Assembly: GCA_039935015.1 (NCBI GenBank)
Contig: JBDTLC010000017.1
Coordinates: 20,297-84,296 of the forward strand
Source of the DNA: Paralcaligenes sp039935015
Lineage (GTDB): Bacteria; Pseudomonadota; Gammaproteobacteria; Burkholderiales; Burkholderiaceae_B
Direction of reading: 5' to 3'
DNA: 64,000 nt
The notes below the pieces were generated by a model, which saw only the letters and a program-made list of their open reading frames with translations, had not been told where the DNA came from and searched no databases. A program made the position numbers and the translations under genes. The stretch's first letter is position 1; every line of letters begins with the position of its first letter. This document shows positions 25,868 to 36,003 of the stretch, piece after piece.

Positions 25868-27300
25868 GCAACAGACTCCAGCGTGATGCTCGCTATGCCG
25901 TTCGGTGGCACGTCCAGGTGGAAAATAACACCATCGTTCGTATCTTGCACGGAAATGATCTCGCGCCGCAATTCGGAGGCTGAGTGCAACGCTTCGAGTT
26001 CGGGCCGGTTCGGATAGGGCGAGCTACCAAGTTTCTCCCAGAGGCGGCGCGGGTTGCAGTGACCCTCGTCGATACGCTCGATCCAGGCGACGCTCGGCCG
26101 GGAAGCGCCGTGGAGACGCATGCTGACCGATTCGCTTTGTATTGGATGGCCTGGAAAGGCCCGATTGACAAGCAACACGACAATCTGCGCGCGATTACGC
26201 ACGACCCACGCGTCGACAGTCGCATGGCTGCCTTCGACAGCGAGTCGCTCGTGGCCCAAACGATGCAACAACTGGAAGGCACGATAACTTGGCTTTGCAA
26301 TGCCGTGAATCGTGAGCAAGCCGAACCCCCCGTGGAACGGAACGGATGAAAAATAGTTCTCCGCAAAAATATCGGAAAACGTCCAATAGCTATACCCCTT
26401 TACCAGGCCAGCAACATCGAGGAAGTTTTTCAGAATGAAGGCGGCAGCGTACGACTCGTCGTGCAAGTGAAAGAAGGGGTTCGAAGAACTACTCCATTCG
26501 GTGTAATAGACTGGTTTTCCACGTGCCGCCCCCACAGTGTCCTGAACATGCGCCCGCAACACGCCGCGCACTGCCAGAGATAGCTGCTTCCTGGTATCGT
26601 CGCCAGGTTTGCCCAGCGCATCGGTCGGGTAATGGTGTGTTGAGATGAAATCTGCAGGCAAATTGTTATGTTCGCAGAAGTCCACGAAATCTTTTATCCA
26701 TCCGTTGCTAGCGGTTGCGGGACCACCCACCTGGAGTTCCGCATCAACCGCCTTGATGGCCTTGACCGTGTACCGGTACAGCATAAAATAGCCGTCTTGG
26801 CCGCCCGTCCAGAACGCGTCCAGATTGGGCTCGTTCCAGACCTCAAAAAACCATTGGCGCACCTCGTCTATGCCATAGCGTTCGACCCAATGACTGACCA
26901 GCGTATGGATCATGGTTGCCCATTGTTCGTAATCATTGGGCGGTGTGATGTCGCCACGAAAACTAAATACCGTCTTGTCGCCGGAGGCAAGTGCGGTTGG
27001 CATAAAGCTCAGCTCGACAAACGGCCTCATGCCGATGCCCACAAGAAAATCGAATATTTGGTCGCAGTTGAAAAAGCCGTACAACAACTTGCCCTGTTCG
27101 ATGAGCACCGTCCCCATATCGTCCGACAAGATCGCGTGAAATCGCACATGACGGCAGCCGAGTTCGGCTCTCGCCCGGCGCATCTGGGTCTGCCAATCGG
27201 CGCGTAGCGCAAGATGAGCGCGGCCGCTGCCGATCGTGTGCGACCAGACATGCTCGAGTGCAACGCCAGGTTCGTGAAGATTGCAATCAAATTGTGTCAT
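25864..27300 (-). CDS. GH39-family glycoside hydrolase (beta-xylosidase-like)
   Basis: A 478-residue TIM-barrel enzyme with the clan A acid/base Glu157 in EVWNEPN and nucleophile Glu268 in YYTEWSSS, followed by a C-terminal beta-sandwich. GH39 members remove beta-xylosyl, iduronic or related residues with retention. No signal peptide is present, so it is cytoplasmic. AGAAGG precedes the ATG at 27300. The promoter lies in the region divergent to the GMC oxidoreductase operon. Confidence 0.88.
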   Translation of the reverse strand: MTQFDCNLHEPGVALEHVWSHTIGSGRAHLALRADWQTQMRRARAELGCRHVRFHAILSDDMGTVLIEQGKLLYGFFNCDQIFDFLVGIGMRPFVELSFMPTALASGDKTVFSFRGDITPPNDYEQWATMIHTLVSHWVERYGIDEVRQWFFEVWNEPNLDAFWTGGQDGYFMLYRYTVKAIKAVDAELQVGGPATASNGWIKDFVDFCEHNNLPADFISTHHYPTDALGKPGDDTRKQLSLAVRGVLRAHVQDTVGAARGKPVYYTEWSSSSNPFFHLHDESYAAAFILKNFLDVAGLVKGYSYWTFSDIFAENYFSSVPFHGGFGLLTIHGIAKPSYRAFQLLHRLGHERLAVEGSHATVDAWVVRNRAQIVVLLVNRAFPGHPIQSESVSMRLHGASRPSVAWIERIDEGHCNPRRLWEKLGSSPYPNRPELEALHSASELRREIISVQDTNDGVIFHLDVPPNGIASITLESVA

Positions 27301-27357
27301 GTGAAACCTTCTTTTTCGTTTGTCTGGCGCATCTTCCCAGTCATGTCGCGGCAAGGC

Positions 27358-27379
27358 GGCAATTTTTTACAAAATTGCC
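27358..27379. promoter_or_regulatory. candidate operator, perfect 22-bp inverted repeat
   Basis: GGCAATTTT and AAAATTGCC are perfect 9-base arms around TTAC, between the divergent GH39 and GMC oxidoreductase operons. The symmetry and location suit a dimeric repressor controlling both. No regulator gene lies next to it. Confidence 0.5.
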
Positions 27380-27541
27380 ATGTTTGCGATCAGTATAAGG
27401 AGCCATACTCATATCTGTATGTTCGCTACCGTACCGAAAACCCGTAACCTGCGGCACCATACTGGCAAGGAAGCGCGGTAGAGCAAAGGCACGTCGCCGT
27501 CTGGCGAGCACTTCGCAGGCGAAACACATCAGGAACCGAGT

Positions 27542-29155
27542 ATGGCTGTCCAGCATTACGATCTTATAGTAATAGGCACCGGTCCGGGCGGCGCGGCATT
27601 GGCCCACCGGTTGGCTCCCACCGGCAAAAAGATAATGATCTTCGAACGTGGCGATTATTTGCCACGGTGTATGGACAATTGGAATCCTCACAAGGTCTTT
27701 GTGGAAGGCATTTATCAAGCGCCTGACACCTGGTACGGTAAGGACGGTGAGACGTTCCATCCGGGCCTGCACTATTACGTAGGCGGTAATTCCAAGGTAT
27801 ACGGCGCAGCCTTATTTCGCCTGCGCGAGCGTGACTTCGACGAGATTCGCCACGTCGATGGCTTATCTCCCGCGTGGCCGCTGAAATACGACATGTTCGA
27901 GCCGTATTACGCGCAAGCCGAGCGGCTGTTTCACGTGCACGGAGAACGGGGCGAGGACCCGAACGAACCTCATTCCAGTGGGCCGTACCCATTTTCGGCG
28001 ATCGCGCATGAACCCCGCATCCAGACACTGAGCGATAGTTTTGCAGCAGACGGCCTGCATCCATTTCATCTGCCGCTGGGCGTTCTACTCGACGAAAAGG
28101 ACGGCAAGCCGACGCCTGCCAGCATCTGTTTTCGCAACCCGTACTTCGATGGCTTTCCCAGCCCGCTAAACGGCAAGGCCGACGCGCAAGTAATGTGTAT
28201 CGATCCAATGCTTGCGGCTCACAACAACGTCACTCTGCTCACCAATGCCTATGTGTCCAGGCTCGACACCGACGCCTCCGGTCGCATCATCAACGCGGTG
28301 CAGGTCGAACGCGATGGCACAAAAGAAACCTATTCGGCCGATATCGTGGTGGTAGCCTGTGGTGCACTAAGTTCGGCGCTGCTGCTGCTGCGTTCAGCCA
28401 CCGATAAACACCCCAACGGCTTGGCCAATGGCTCGGGCCAGGTTGGACGCAACTACATGCGTCACAATCAGTCCATATTGATGGCCATGCTACGCGAACC
28501 CAATGAGACAATTTTTCAGAAGACCCTTGCCCTGAGCGATTTTTATTTCGGCGCCGATGACTGGGAGTATCCGCTCGGCCTGATTCAGATGTGCGCGGTC
28601 ACGCACGCCGATCAGATTCGCGGCGAAGCACTTCCATCGTGGCTGGAGTGGTTGCCAGAGATGCCATTTGAAAAAATAGCAAAATATTCCATGAATTTCT
28701 GGTTGTCCAGCGAGGATTTGCCGCGTCAGGAGAACCGCATCCGCTACGATAGCGACCGGGTGGTGCTGGATCTCACCGAAAACAACTTAGAGGCGCACCG
28801 TCGCTTGAAGGACAAGCTGGAAAAATTGATGAGCCGCAATGGTGCGCTTCCGCACCTGTGGGAACGCAAGCTCTATTTTGGCAAGGACATTCCGATCGGC
28901 GGCACCGCCCACCAAGCCGGCACCGCTCGCTTCGGTACAGATCCGAATACCTCGGTGCTCGACCTCGATTGCAAGGCTCACGAATTAGACAACTTGTACG
29001 TCGCCGACGCGAGCTTCTTCCCCTCGATCGGCGCGGTGAATCCCACTCTGACCATCATTGCCAATGCGTTGCGCGTCGCCGACCATATTAAGGACCGACT
29101 CGGTGCATCCGTTCCGACTGCCGTAGCCAACATTTGCAGGAGAAGCGACGCATGA
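27542..29155 (+). CDS. GMC-family FAD oxidoreductase
   Basis: A 537-residue glucose-methanol-choline oxidoreductase. It has an N-terminal FAD motif GTGPGGAALAHRLA, a GGNSKVYGAALFRLRE flavin loop, HQAGTARFG and a C-terminal GAVNPTLTIIANALRVAD holding the usual His/Asn catalytic region. It oxidises an alcohol or sugar. No Tat signal or cytochrome partner is seen. It overlaps the DoxX gene by ATGA and heads a five-gene operon that includes an SMP-30 lactonase, so a sugar-to-lactone reaction is plausible. Confidence 0.9.
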   Translation: MAVQHYDLIVIGTGPGGAALAHRLAPTGKKIMIFERGDYLPRCMDNWNPHKVFVEGIYQAPDTWYGKDGETFHPGLHYYVGGNSKVYGAALFRLRERDFDEIRHVDGLSPAWPLKYDMFEPYYAQAERLFHVHGERGEDPNEPHSSGPYPFSAIAHEPRIQTLSDSFAADGLHPFHLPLGVLLDEKDGKPTPASICFRNPYFDGFPSPLNGKADAQVMCIDPMLAAHNNVTLLTNAYVSRLDTDASGRIINAVQVERDGTKETYSADIVVVACGALSSALLLLRSATDKHPNGLANGSGQVGRNYMRHNQSILMAMLREPNETIFQKTLALSDFYFGADDWEYPLGLIQMCAVTHADQIRGEALPSWLEWLPEMPFEKIAKYSMNFWLSSEDLPRQENRIRYDSDRVVLDLTENNLEAHRRLKDKLEKLMSRNGALPHLWERKLYFGKDIPIGGTAHQAGTARFGTDPNTSVLDLDCKAHELDNLYVADASFFPSIGAVNPTLTIIANALRVADHIKDRLGASVPTAVANICRRSDA

Positions 29156-29700
29156 CTTGGCTGTACGTCTTTCTGGTTCCGCTCATAGCCCGTATCTGTC
29201 TTGTCGTCCTGTTTCCTTTCAGCGCACTTGACAAGATTTTGGACTGGGATGATGCCCTGAAGCAGGCCCAATCCAGCTTTGTACCTACCGGCATCGCTCC
29301 GGGGTTGCTGGTGCTCGCGATCGTCGTCGAATTCGTGGCGCCGTTCTGCATTGTGACCGGCTGGCATGATCGCCTAGCTGCGCTTGTGCTTGCGGGCTTC
29401 TGCGTCGCGACGGCACTGCTCTATCACAACTTCTGGAGATATCCAGACTTCTGGATCAAGGGCGACAGCAAGGCACGCAGTCATTTTTGGGATTTTCTCA
29501 AGAACTTCGGGCTGGTCGGCGGCCTGCTGCTCGTCACTTTTGGCACAGCGCTCGTTCCTGCCGACCGGGTGGCCTCCCATTTATTGCCTTCGGACCCACT
29601 TTACTCACGGAACGCGCCATTGACGCCGCCTACGCCGTCAATACTAAGATCTGACCCGTCAAACAAAGATACACACGCAAACGGAGCCATACAGCAATGA
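29152..29700 (+). CDS. DoxX-family membrane protein
   Basis: A 182-residue protein with about four hydrophobic helices and the family pattern FPFSALDKILDWDDALKQA. DoxX relatives include subunits of archaeal terminal quinol oxidase or thiosulfate:quinone oxidoreductase. Here it may link the GMC enzyme to the quinone pool. It overlaps both neighbours by ATGA. The C-terminal 30 residues are polar and Pro-rich. Confidence 0.85.
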   Translation: MTWLYVFLVPLIARICLVVLFPFSALDKILDWDDALKQAQSSFVPTGIAPGLLVLAIVVEFVAPFCIVTGWHDRLAALVLAGFCVATALLYHNFWRYPDFWIKGDSKARSHFWDFLKNFGLVGGLLLVTFGTALVPADRVASHLLPSDPLYSRNAPLTPPTPSILRSDPSNKDTHANGAIQQ

Positions 29701-30164
29701 CTAGTCATCAAGAAGACGTGAAGTACACAGAGAAACCTACAGTGCCCTATTGGCACATCTGGACTGACGCGGACGGCGTCAGCCATCAAACCCGTTGCAT
29801 GCTGGAGCACTTTGAGCTCGCAAGCGTCGGTAACGCTGACCCGCAATGGAACAATAAGCAGAAACGAACCGAAGCTACCGTCGTGTTCACTGTGCTCCCG
29901 GTTGGATGGGTTGGCGAATGGCACGAGAACCCGAGTCCGCAATGGATTTTGCCGCTATCGGGGCGTTGGTTCGTCGAATCAATGGACGGCACCCGGGTCG
30001 AGATGGGTGCGGGCGAGCTATCGCGAGGCGAGGACCAAAACTGCATCCCCAACAAACAAGGCAACAAAGGCCACCGTTCGGGCACGCTGGAAGACGCGCC
30101 GTGTGTGCTGCTGTGCGTGCAATGTCACGTGACACCCGTGCGCGAAGCCTGCCACATCAAGTGA
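29697..30164 (+). CDS. cupin-domain protein
   Basis: A 155-residue single-domain cupin with the beta-barrel pattern WHENPSPQWILPLSGRWFVE and GTRVEMGAGELSRGEDQ. His and Glu residues suited to metal binding are present (WHENP), but the classic motif 1 is not complete. It might be an isomerase, epimerase or sensor in the sugar pathway. A GGAG box precedes the overlapping ATG. Confidence 0.75.
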   Translation: MTSHQEDVKYTEKPTVPYWHIWTDADGVSHQTRCMLEHFELASVGNADPQWNNKQKRTEATVVFTVLPVGWVGEWHENPSPQWILPLSGRWFVESMDGTRVEMGAGELSRGEDQNCIPNKQGNKGHRSGTLEDAPCVLLCVQCHVTPVREACHIK

Positions 30165-30174
30165 GGAAAGAGTT

Positions 30175-31092
30175 ATGGACACCGGCATGGACAACATCGA
30201 AATTATCGACAAGCGCTTCAAGTCCTGCGTGTTGCCCAATGCGCCGCTGGAGAAACTGGGTGAAGGCTTCCGCTGGCTGGAGGGCCCAGTGTGGTTCGCA
30301 GACATGCAGTGCCTGCTGGTCAGCGACATCCCCAATAACCGGATCATGCGCTGGACCGAATCCGGTGGCGTATCGGTATTTCGCGAGCCCTCTAACTTTG
30401 CCAATGGCCACACCAGGGACCACCAAGGCAGGCTGGTTGGCTGCTCGCACCATGGGCGGTGCATCACACGCACTGAATTCGATGGCACCCTCACGACCCT
30501 TGTTGATCGCTACCAGGGCAAGCGCCTCAATTCGCCCAACGACATCGTAGTCAAAAGTGATGGCACGATATGGTTCAGTGACCCGACGTTCGGCATCACC
30601 CGGGATTATGAGGGTGGCAAGCAGGAATCCGAGTTGCAGCCTAATCTGTACCGTTTCGATCCTGGCGATGGCTCGCTGACGGTTATCGCCGATGATTTCA
30701 AGGGCCCGAACGGTCTATGTTTCTCGCCTGACGAAAAGCGGCTTTACGTGGCCGAGTGCGGGCCGCCGTTCGCGCAGAACCCCGAACAACACATCCGCGT
30801 ATACGATGTGGCAGACGATGGCAAGACAGTAATCAATGCACGAGTGTTCCATAAGGTTGAACCCGGCGTGGCGGACGGCTTTCGCTGCGACACAGAAGGC
30901 AACATCTGGACAAGCGCCGCCGACGGTGTGCACTGCATTGATCCGGCCGGCAATTTAATGGGAAAGCTCAAGGTGCCTTTCGTGGTTTCCAATCTGACTT
31001 TCGGTGGCCGCAACCGTAGCCGTCTATTCATCTGTGGTTCGCAAACATTGTTCGCGCAGTACGTCAATCGACGTGGCGCGCAGAATCCGTGA
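30175..31092 (+). CDS. SMP-30/gluconolactonase family protein
   Basis: A 305-residue six-bladed beta-propeller hydrolase. Metal ligands are visible as Glu in EGPVWF, Asn in NSPNDIVV and Asp in SPDEKRLYVAE. It probably opens an aldonolactone made by the GMC oxidoreductase. A strong GAGGAAAG site lies ahead of the ATG. It overlaps the VOC gene by GTGA. Confidence 0.9.
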   Translation: MDTGMDNIEIIDKRFKSCVLPNAPLEKLGEGFRWLEGPVWFADMQCLLVSDIPNNRIMRWTESGGVSVFREPSNFANGHTRDHQGRLVGCSHHGRCITRTEFDGTLTTLVDRYQGKRLNSPNDIVVKSDGTIWFSDPTFGITRDYEGGKQESELQPNLYRFDPGDGSLTVIADDFKGPNGLCFSPDEKRLYVAECGPPFAQNPEQHIRVYDVADDGKTVINARVFHKVEPGVADGFRCDTEGNIWTSAADGVHCIDPAGNLMGKLKVPFVVSNLTFGGRNRSRLFICGSQTLFAQYVNRRGAQNP

Positions 31093-32006
31093 ACGCGGGC
31101 GTACAACGGCTGCTGTGGATTGGCCGAAATGTCGCCGACCTAGATCGTGCAGTCGCCTTTTACTGCGATGCCCTGGGCTTTCGGGTCGAGCAAAGTGCGG
31201 AAGTGGCGCCGCTGACTTGGCCAAGCCTGCAAGGTATAGTCAAACCGCCCACGCGCAGCGCGCGGCTGTCGCTCGGCTCTCAGCGCATCGAGCTGAGCGA
31301 ATTTCCGGATGCTATCCCATATCCGCCCGGGGCCACTAGCGCTGATCTCTGTTTTCAGCATTGCGCGGTCGTGGTCAATGACATGGATGCTGCCTATGCA
31401 CGCCTGTTACAGCACGGCGGCGGGACGGCTATTAGCACCGAAGGCCCGCAACGCCTGCCACCGACGAGCGGAAGTGTAACAGCGTTCAAATTTCGCGATG
31501 CGGATGGCCATCCGTTGGAGCTGATTTCGTTTCCGCTGGGGAGCGGAGACCGGGTCTGGCAGCAGCATGCTGGTGGCCCGACGCTTGGCATTGACCACAT
31601 AGCAATCAGCGTGAGCAATGTCGAACGAAGCATCACGTTCTATCGACTGCTTGGTTTCGAGATCTCTTCGCGCAGCGTGAATCGCGGCGCTGAGCAGCAA
31701 CGCCTGGATGGCCTTGCGCAGGTCGAGGTGGACGTCATAGCGCTGCAACCTGGCATGGCAGAGACACCGCATCTCGAACTGCTCGGGTACCGGATCCCGT
31801 ATGGCCGAAAATTCCCGAACGTGGGCGCCTGCGCTATTAGCGCGGACCGGGTGGCACTGAAAACGCGAAGCCTGCCGGTGTTACTTGACAAATTAGGCGA
31901 TGAGAATGCGAGCCACGTCACGACCAGCCTGATAGTTTCGACCAAAATTCCGCAAATTGCATGGCTGTCCGATCCAGATGGGCATTGGTTGGTTCTGATC
32001 GAATAG
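31089..32006 (+). CDS. two-domain VOC (glyoxalase/dioxygenase superfamily) protein
   Basis: A 305-residue protein with two vicinal-oxygen-chelate modules. The first starts LWIGRNVADLDRAVAFYCDALGF and the second IDHIAISVSNVERSITFYRLLGF. A closing WLSDPDGHWLVLIE carries a metal-type Glu. It could be a glyoxalase, epimerase or dioxygenase acting on a product of the operon. GTG start at 31089 inside the previous stop. Confidence 0.82.
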   Translation: MNAGVQRLLWIGRNVADLDRAVAFYCDALGFRVEQSAEVAPLTWPSLQGIVKPPTRSARLSLGSQRIELSEFPDAIPYPPGATSADLCFQHCAVVVNDMDAAYARLLQHGGGTAISTEGPQRLPPTSGSVTAFKFRDADGHPLELISFPLGSGDRVWQQHAGGPTLGIDHIAISVSNVERSITFYRLLGFEISSRSVNRGAEQQRLDGLAQVEVDVIALQPGMAETPHLELLGYRIPYGRKFPNVGACAISADRVALKTRSLPVLLDKLGDENASHVTTSLIVSTKIPQIAWLSDPDGHWLVLIE

Positions 32007-32198
32007 CTCAAAATATAACAAGAAACTAATGGAAGATGATGTCGATTGCTCTCCAGAAAAGCCTCCACACGGTGGACGGCGACAACATTTTTAATAGTAT
32101 GTGTGCGCCAACGTACATAGCCGAGAGAAAAAAAGTGTCAATATCGAAATTAAAGTCGCATTGGTAGTGGTGGAAAATGAAACGAGGGACGCCTCATC

Positions 32199-33269
32199 GT
32201 GAATAGTGATAGCAGTCAACGGGATTCTGCGTGGCACCATCGCCAAGGGAGTCCGCAACCTTCGGCAAACGCGAAGTGCCGGCAGACAATGTCGGTAGGT
32301 CGCTGGCTTGTCCTGTGCATTGTCCTGCAATTGCTCGTCGCTTGTACCGCCAGCACTCACATAAGTTTCCTCGACCCGCAGGGCCCAGTGGCCGATGCTC
32401 AACGCTGGCACTTTTATTGGGTACTCGCAATCTTGGCGGTCTTGGTGGCCCTGCCAATCTTTTTGGTACTACCCTTTTTTGCCTGGCGCTATCGTTACGG
32501 CAACAAGTCGGCGCGTTACACACCAAAATGGGAGTTTTCGCGGCTACTGGAAATCCTGTCGTGGGGCGGTCCCATCGTCATCGTGGTGGTACTGTCCGTT
32601 TTTGTGTGGCGTGATTCGCATAAGCTGGATCCATACAAGTCCATGGCTTCGAACCTGCCAGTGCTACACATGCAGGTGATCGGCTACGACTGGAAATGGT
32701 TGTTCATTTACCCCGACCAAGGCATCGCCACGATCGGAATGATGGCCATACCGATGGGCCGTCCGGTGTCGATGCACCTGACCTCGGCGACAGTAATGCA
32801 GTCGTTTTTCATCCCGGCGCTGGGCGGCCAAATCTACGCGATGGGCGGTATGGTCACGCAACTTAATCTGCAAGCCAGCAAAACTGGGCGCTCTCTGGGA
32901 GAGAACACCATGTACAACGGCGACGGCTTCTCTGAACAGAAGTTCACTGCAGTTGCGATGACACCCGCCCAGTTCAAGGCGTGGGTAGCCAACGTGCGCA
33001 CAACCGGCATTTCCCTCGACGCGCATACCTTGAAAACCATCTCGCAACGTAGCACACGTAGCCAGTTGGTCGCCGCGCTCCCCGAAGCCAAGCCCATGGA
33101 TGGCAATGTGTACTTCACCGACGTAAGCAACGCGCTGTTCCCTGCCGTTGTCAAAGCAGTCATGGACGGCACTCCAGTCGAACTGAACCGTGCGGGCGAC
33201 CCACCCGCGAAGGTCTCCAATGACATGCCTCCCAAACACTCCGCAACGGTTGTAAAGGAAGCCCGATGA
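32199..33269 (+). CDS. cyoA: cytochrome o ubiquinol oxidase subunit II
   Basis: This 356-residue protein has a lipoprotein-type signal (LLVACTAS), two membrane segments and a cupredoxin domain. The copper A cysteines are absent, as expected for a quinol oxidase; the region reads SFFIPALGGQIYAMGGM. The GTG at 32199 has GAGGGA ten bases upstream. The ATG at 32289 is an alternative that keeps the signal peptide. It overlaps the subunit I gene by ATGA. The subunit binds ubiquinol and is periplasm-facing. Confidence 0.9.
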   Translation: MNSDSSQRDSAWHHRQGSPQPSANAKCRQTMSVGRWLVLCIVLQLLVACTASTHISFLDPQGPVADAQRWHFYWVLAILAVLVALPIFLVLPFFAWRYRYGNKSARYTPKWEFSRLLEILSWGGPIVIVVVLSVFVWRDSHKLDPYKSMASNLPVLHMQVIGYDWKWLFIYPDQGIATIGMMAIPMGRPVSMHLTSATVMQSFFIPALGGQIYAMGGMVTQLNLQASKTGRSLGENTMYNGDGFSEQKFTAVAMTPAQFKAWVANVRTTGISLDAHTLKTISQRSTRSQLVAALPEAKPMDGNVYFTDVSNALFPAVVKAVMDGTPVELNRAGDPPAKVSNDMPPKHSATVVKEAR

Positions 33270-35383
33270 ATGCCGCTGCCATCATCGAGCACCCGCTCGG
33301 GCGTTTGCACTTGACATCGCTGCCGTTCTATCAGATGCTGCAAGACCCCACCAAAGCAAATCTGATCAACGGCAGCATCGGGGGATTTGCCGCAAGCCTA
33401 GTCGTGATCGGAGCCATCGTTACCATTGCACTGATCACCTACTATGGCAAGTGGCGCGTGCTGTGGTCGGAATGGCTGACCAGCGTCGACCACAAGAAGA
33501 TTGGCATTATGTACGTGGTGTTGGCCCTCGTGATGCTGGCGCGGGCGCTGATTGAGGCGATGTTGATGCGCGCTCAACAGGCGTGGGGGCTGGACGGCGG
33601 CTTTCTGTCGCCCGACCATTTTGCGCAATTGTTCAGCACCCACGGCACGATCATGATCTTCTTCATGGCGATGCCGTTTCTCACCGGCCTCATCAATTAC
33701 GTAATGCCGCTGCAGATCGGCGCGCGCGACGTGTCCTTTCCGGTACTCAATTCAGTCAGTTTATGGCTGACTGCGGCTGGCGCAACACTGGTGATGGTTT
33801 CGCTGGTTTTGGGGCAATTCTCAACGGGCGGCTGGTTCGGCTACCCGCCCTATACGGAGGCCACTTTCAGCCCCGGCGTAGGGCCGGATTACTGGATTTG
33901 GGCGCTAACCGTAACAGGGCTTGGATCGACCTTCACCGGCATCAATTTCGCAGTGACTATTTACAAGGAACGCGCGCCCGGCATGACGCTGCTGCGGATG
34001 CCGCTATTCACCTGGACCGCGCTGTGTACCGCGATTCTGATGATTTTCGCGATGCCGCCGCTGACCGTGGCCATGGGGCAGCTGGCGCTGGACCGCTATC
34101 TCGGTTTCCATTATTTCACCAATTCGCTGGGCGGCAACCAGATGCAATTCGCCAACCTTTTTTGGTTGTTTGGTCATCCGGAGGTTTACATCTTGATCCT
34201 ACCGGCCTTCGGCGTTTACTCTGAAGTCATCTCGACATTTTCGGGCAAGGCACTGTTCGGCTATCGGTCGCTGGTGATGGCGACCATGTGCATAGCCATT
34301 CTGTCCTTCACCGTATGGTTACATCACTTTTTCACGATGGGTCAGAGTGCCAATATTAATGCGGTATTCGGCATCGCCTCGATGCTGATCGGCATCCCCA
34401 CTGGTGTCAAAATCTACGACTGGCTCTGGACAATGTTTCGCGGCCGAGTGCGATACACCACCCCCATGGTATACGCGCTTGGCTTCATCGTTTTGTTCGT
34501 GCTCGGCGGCATGACTGGAATCCTGCTGGCCAACCCAAGCATCGACTATCAAGTGCATAACACGGTGTTCCTGGTAGCGCATTTTCACAACGTCGCGGTC
34601 CCCGGGGTATTGTTCGGAATGTTGGCCGGTTACCATTTCTGGTTTCCCAAGGCATTCGGTTTTCGCCTCAGCGAGCGCTGGGGCATCTTCTCGGCGCTGT
34701 GCTGGATCTTCGGCTTTATATTAGCGTTCTTCCCACTGTACGCTTTAGGCATAATGGGATTTCCGCGTCGCACAGTAGCGTACAGTCAGTCGACATACGT
34801 TCCGCTGGAAATGGTGGCATTCGCGGGTGCGCTGCTGCTTGGTGTCGCGCTGCTGGCGCTGGTTACCCAACTCTATGTATCGATCAGGGATCGTGAACAA
34901 AACCTCGTTCCGATAGGCGACCCGTGGGACGGGCGCAGTCTGGAATGGGCGGTTTCGGCGCCGCCACCAGAGTACAACTTCGCTGTCATTCCGGTCGTCA
35001 ATGATCGCGATGCGTTCACGGCCGCCAAAGAATTCGGCAAGGGTTACCAGGTGCCGGACGAGTATGTGGACATCCAGATGCCCCGCAACACCGCGATGGG
35101 CCCAGTGCTTGGCGCGCTCGGTTTTGCCACCGCGTTCGGACTGGTCTGGCATATTTGGTGGCTGGTAATTATAGGCACGCTGTCCGTGATCACAACGATG
35201 ATTCTCCACGGGTTCGCGCGCGACATCACCAAAGTAATTACCGCCGGCACAGTCGAGCAAGAACACAGGCAATGGCTGGACACTGCACGCACTGCGACCG
35301 CCATCACGCGGGATGATGAACGCAAGTGCACCAATCGTGGCCTGGCCGAAGTCGAGCCGTGGGCCGCAGAGGCCACGCCATGA
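33266..35383 (+). CDS. cyoB: cytochrome o ubiquinol oxidase subunit I
   Basis: A 705-residue haem-copper oxidase with the low-spin haem His in HGTIMIFFMAMP and CuB ligands in GHPEVYILILPAFG and WLHHFFTMG. The high-spin haem region is HFHNVAVPG. It reduces oxygen to water and pumps protons. It is slightly longer than the roughly 660 residues of the E. coli subunit, owing to the C-terminal tail. It lies in a tight ATGA-linked operon. Confidence 0.96.
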   Translation: MNAAAIIEHPLGRLHLTSLPFYQMLQDPTKANLINGSIGGFAASLVVIGAIVTIALITYYGKWRVLWSEWLTSVDHKKIGIMYVVLALVMLARALIEAMLMRAQQAWGLDGGFLSPDHFAQLFSTHGTIMIFFMAMPFLTGLINYVMPLQIGARDVSFPVLNSVSLWLTAAGATLVMVSLVLGQFSTGGWFGYPPYTEATFSPGVGPDYWIWALTVTGLGSTFTGINFAVTIYKERAPGMTLLRMPLFTWTALCTAILMIFAMPPLTVAMGQLALDRYLGFHYFTNSLGGNQMQFANLFWLFGHPEVYILILPAFGVYSEVISTFSGKALFGYRSLVMATMCIAILSFTVWLHHFFTMGQSANINAVFGIASMLIGIPTGVKIYDWLWTMFRGRVRYTTPMVYALGFIVLFVLGGMTGILLANPSIDYQVHNTVFLVAHFHNVAVPGVLFGMLAGYHFWFPKAFGFRLSERWGIFSALCWIFGFILAFFPLYALGIMGFPRRTVAYSQSTYVPLEMVAFAGALLLGVALLALVTQLYVSIRDREQNLVPIGDPWDGRSLEWAVSAPPPEYNFAVIPVVNDRDAFTAAKEFGKGYQVPDEYVDIQMPRNTAMGPVLGALGFATAFGLVWHIWWLVIIGTLSVITTMILHGFARDITKVITAGTVEQEHRQWLDTARTATAITRDDERKCTNRGLAEVEPWAAEATP

Positions 35384-36003
35384 GCTATCAAGTCTTCAAA
35401 TACCCGGGACTGAATCTGGGTAACACTCACTCCGAGGCACACAACGCGGCAGAAACCATGGTGTTCGGTTTCTGGGTGTTCCTGATGAGCGATGCCATCC
35501 TGTTCGGATTGGTGTTTTCAACGTACGTAATATCAGTCCACGCCACCGCCGGCGGACCGGGTCCGCACGAGCTGTACGATATTAAGAGCGTGTTCATCGA
35601 AACCCTGCTGCTGCTAGCCAGCAGTTTTACCTTCGGTATGGCTTCGCTGGCAATGAAATACAAGCACAGTATGCCGCGGCTGATCGGGTGGTTGCTGGTG
35701 ACGCTGCTGTTAGGCGCCACGTTTCTGAGCTTCGAGGTGCACGATTTTCTGACGATGATCGCCAAAGGCGGCGTACCTCAGCGCAGCGGATTTCTGTCCG
35801 CCTTCTTCGACCTGGTGCCACTGCATGGCCTGCACGTGACTGCGGGCTGCATCTGGATGCTGTGCATCTTCGGTCAGATCGCGCGCTATGGCCTCGATAC
35901 TCCAACCAAACTGGGCATCCTGCGGCTGGCACTCTTCTGGCATTTTCTGGACATTGTCTGGATCGCAATTTTCACCGTGGTATATCTGGGAGGACTGGCA
36001 TGA
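35380..36003 (+). CDS. cyoC: cytochrome o ubiquinol oxidase subunit III
   Basis: A 207-residue five-helix membrane subunit with FWVFLMSDAILFGLVFSTYV and the family segment DLVPLHGLHVTAGCIWM. It stabilises the oxidase core. The start at 35380 overlaps the subunit I stop as ATGA, and its own stop overlaps the subunit IV start. Confidence 0.93.
   Translation: MSYQVFKYPGLNLGNTHSEAHNAAETMVFGFWVFLMSDAILFGLVFSTYVISVHATAGGPGPHELYDIKSVFIETLLLLASSFTFGMASLAMKYKHSMPRLIGWLLVTLLLGATFLSFEVHDFLTMIAKGGVPQRSGFLSAFFDLVPLHGLHVTAGCIWMLCIFGQIARYGLDTPTKLGILRLALFWHFLDIVWIAIFTVVYLGGLA

Noticed and set aside
27564..28208. 214-codon minus-strand frame inside the GMC oxidoreductase gene
   Set aside because: It overlaps conserved FAD-binding sequence on the plus strand and has low-complexity Arg-rich composition typical of shadows.
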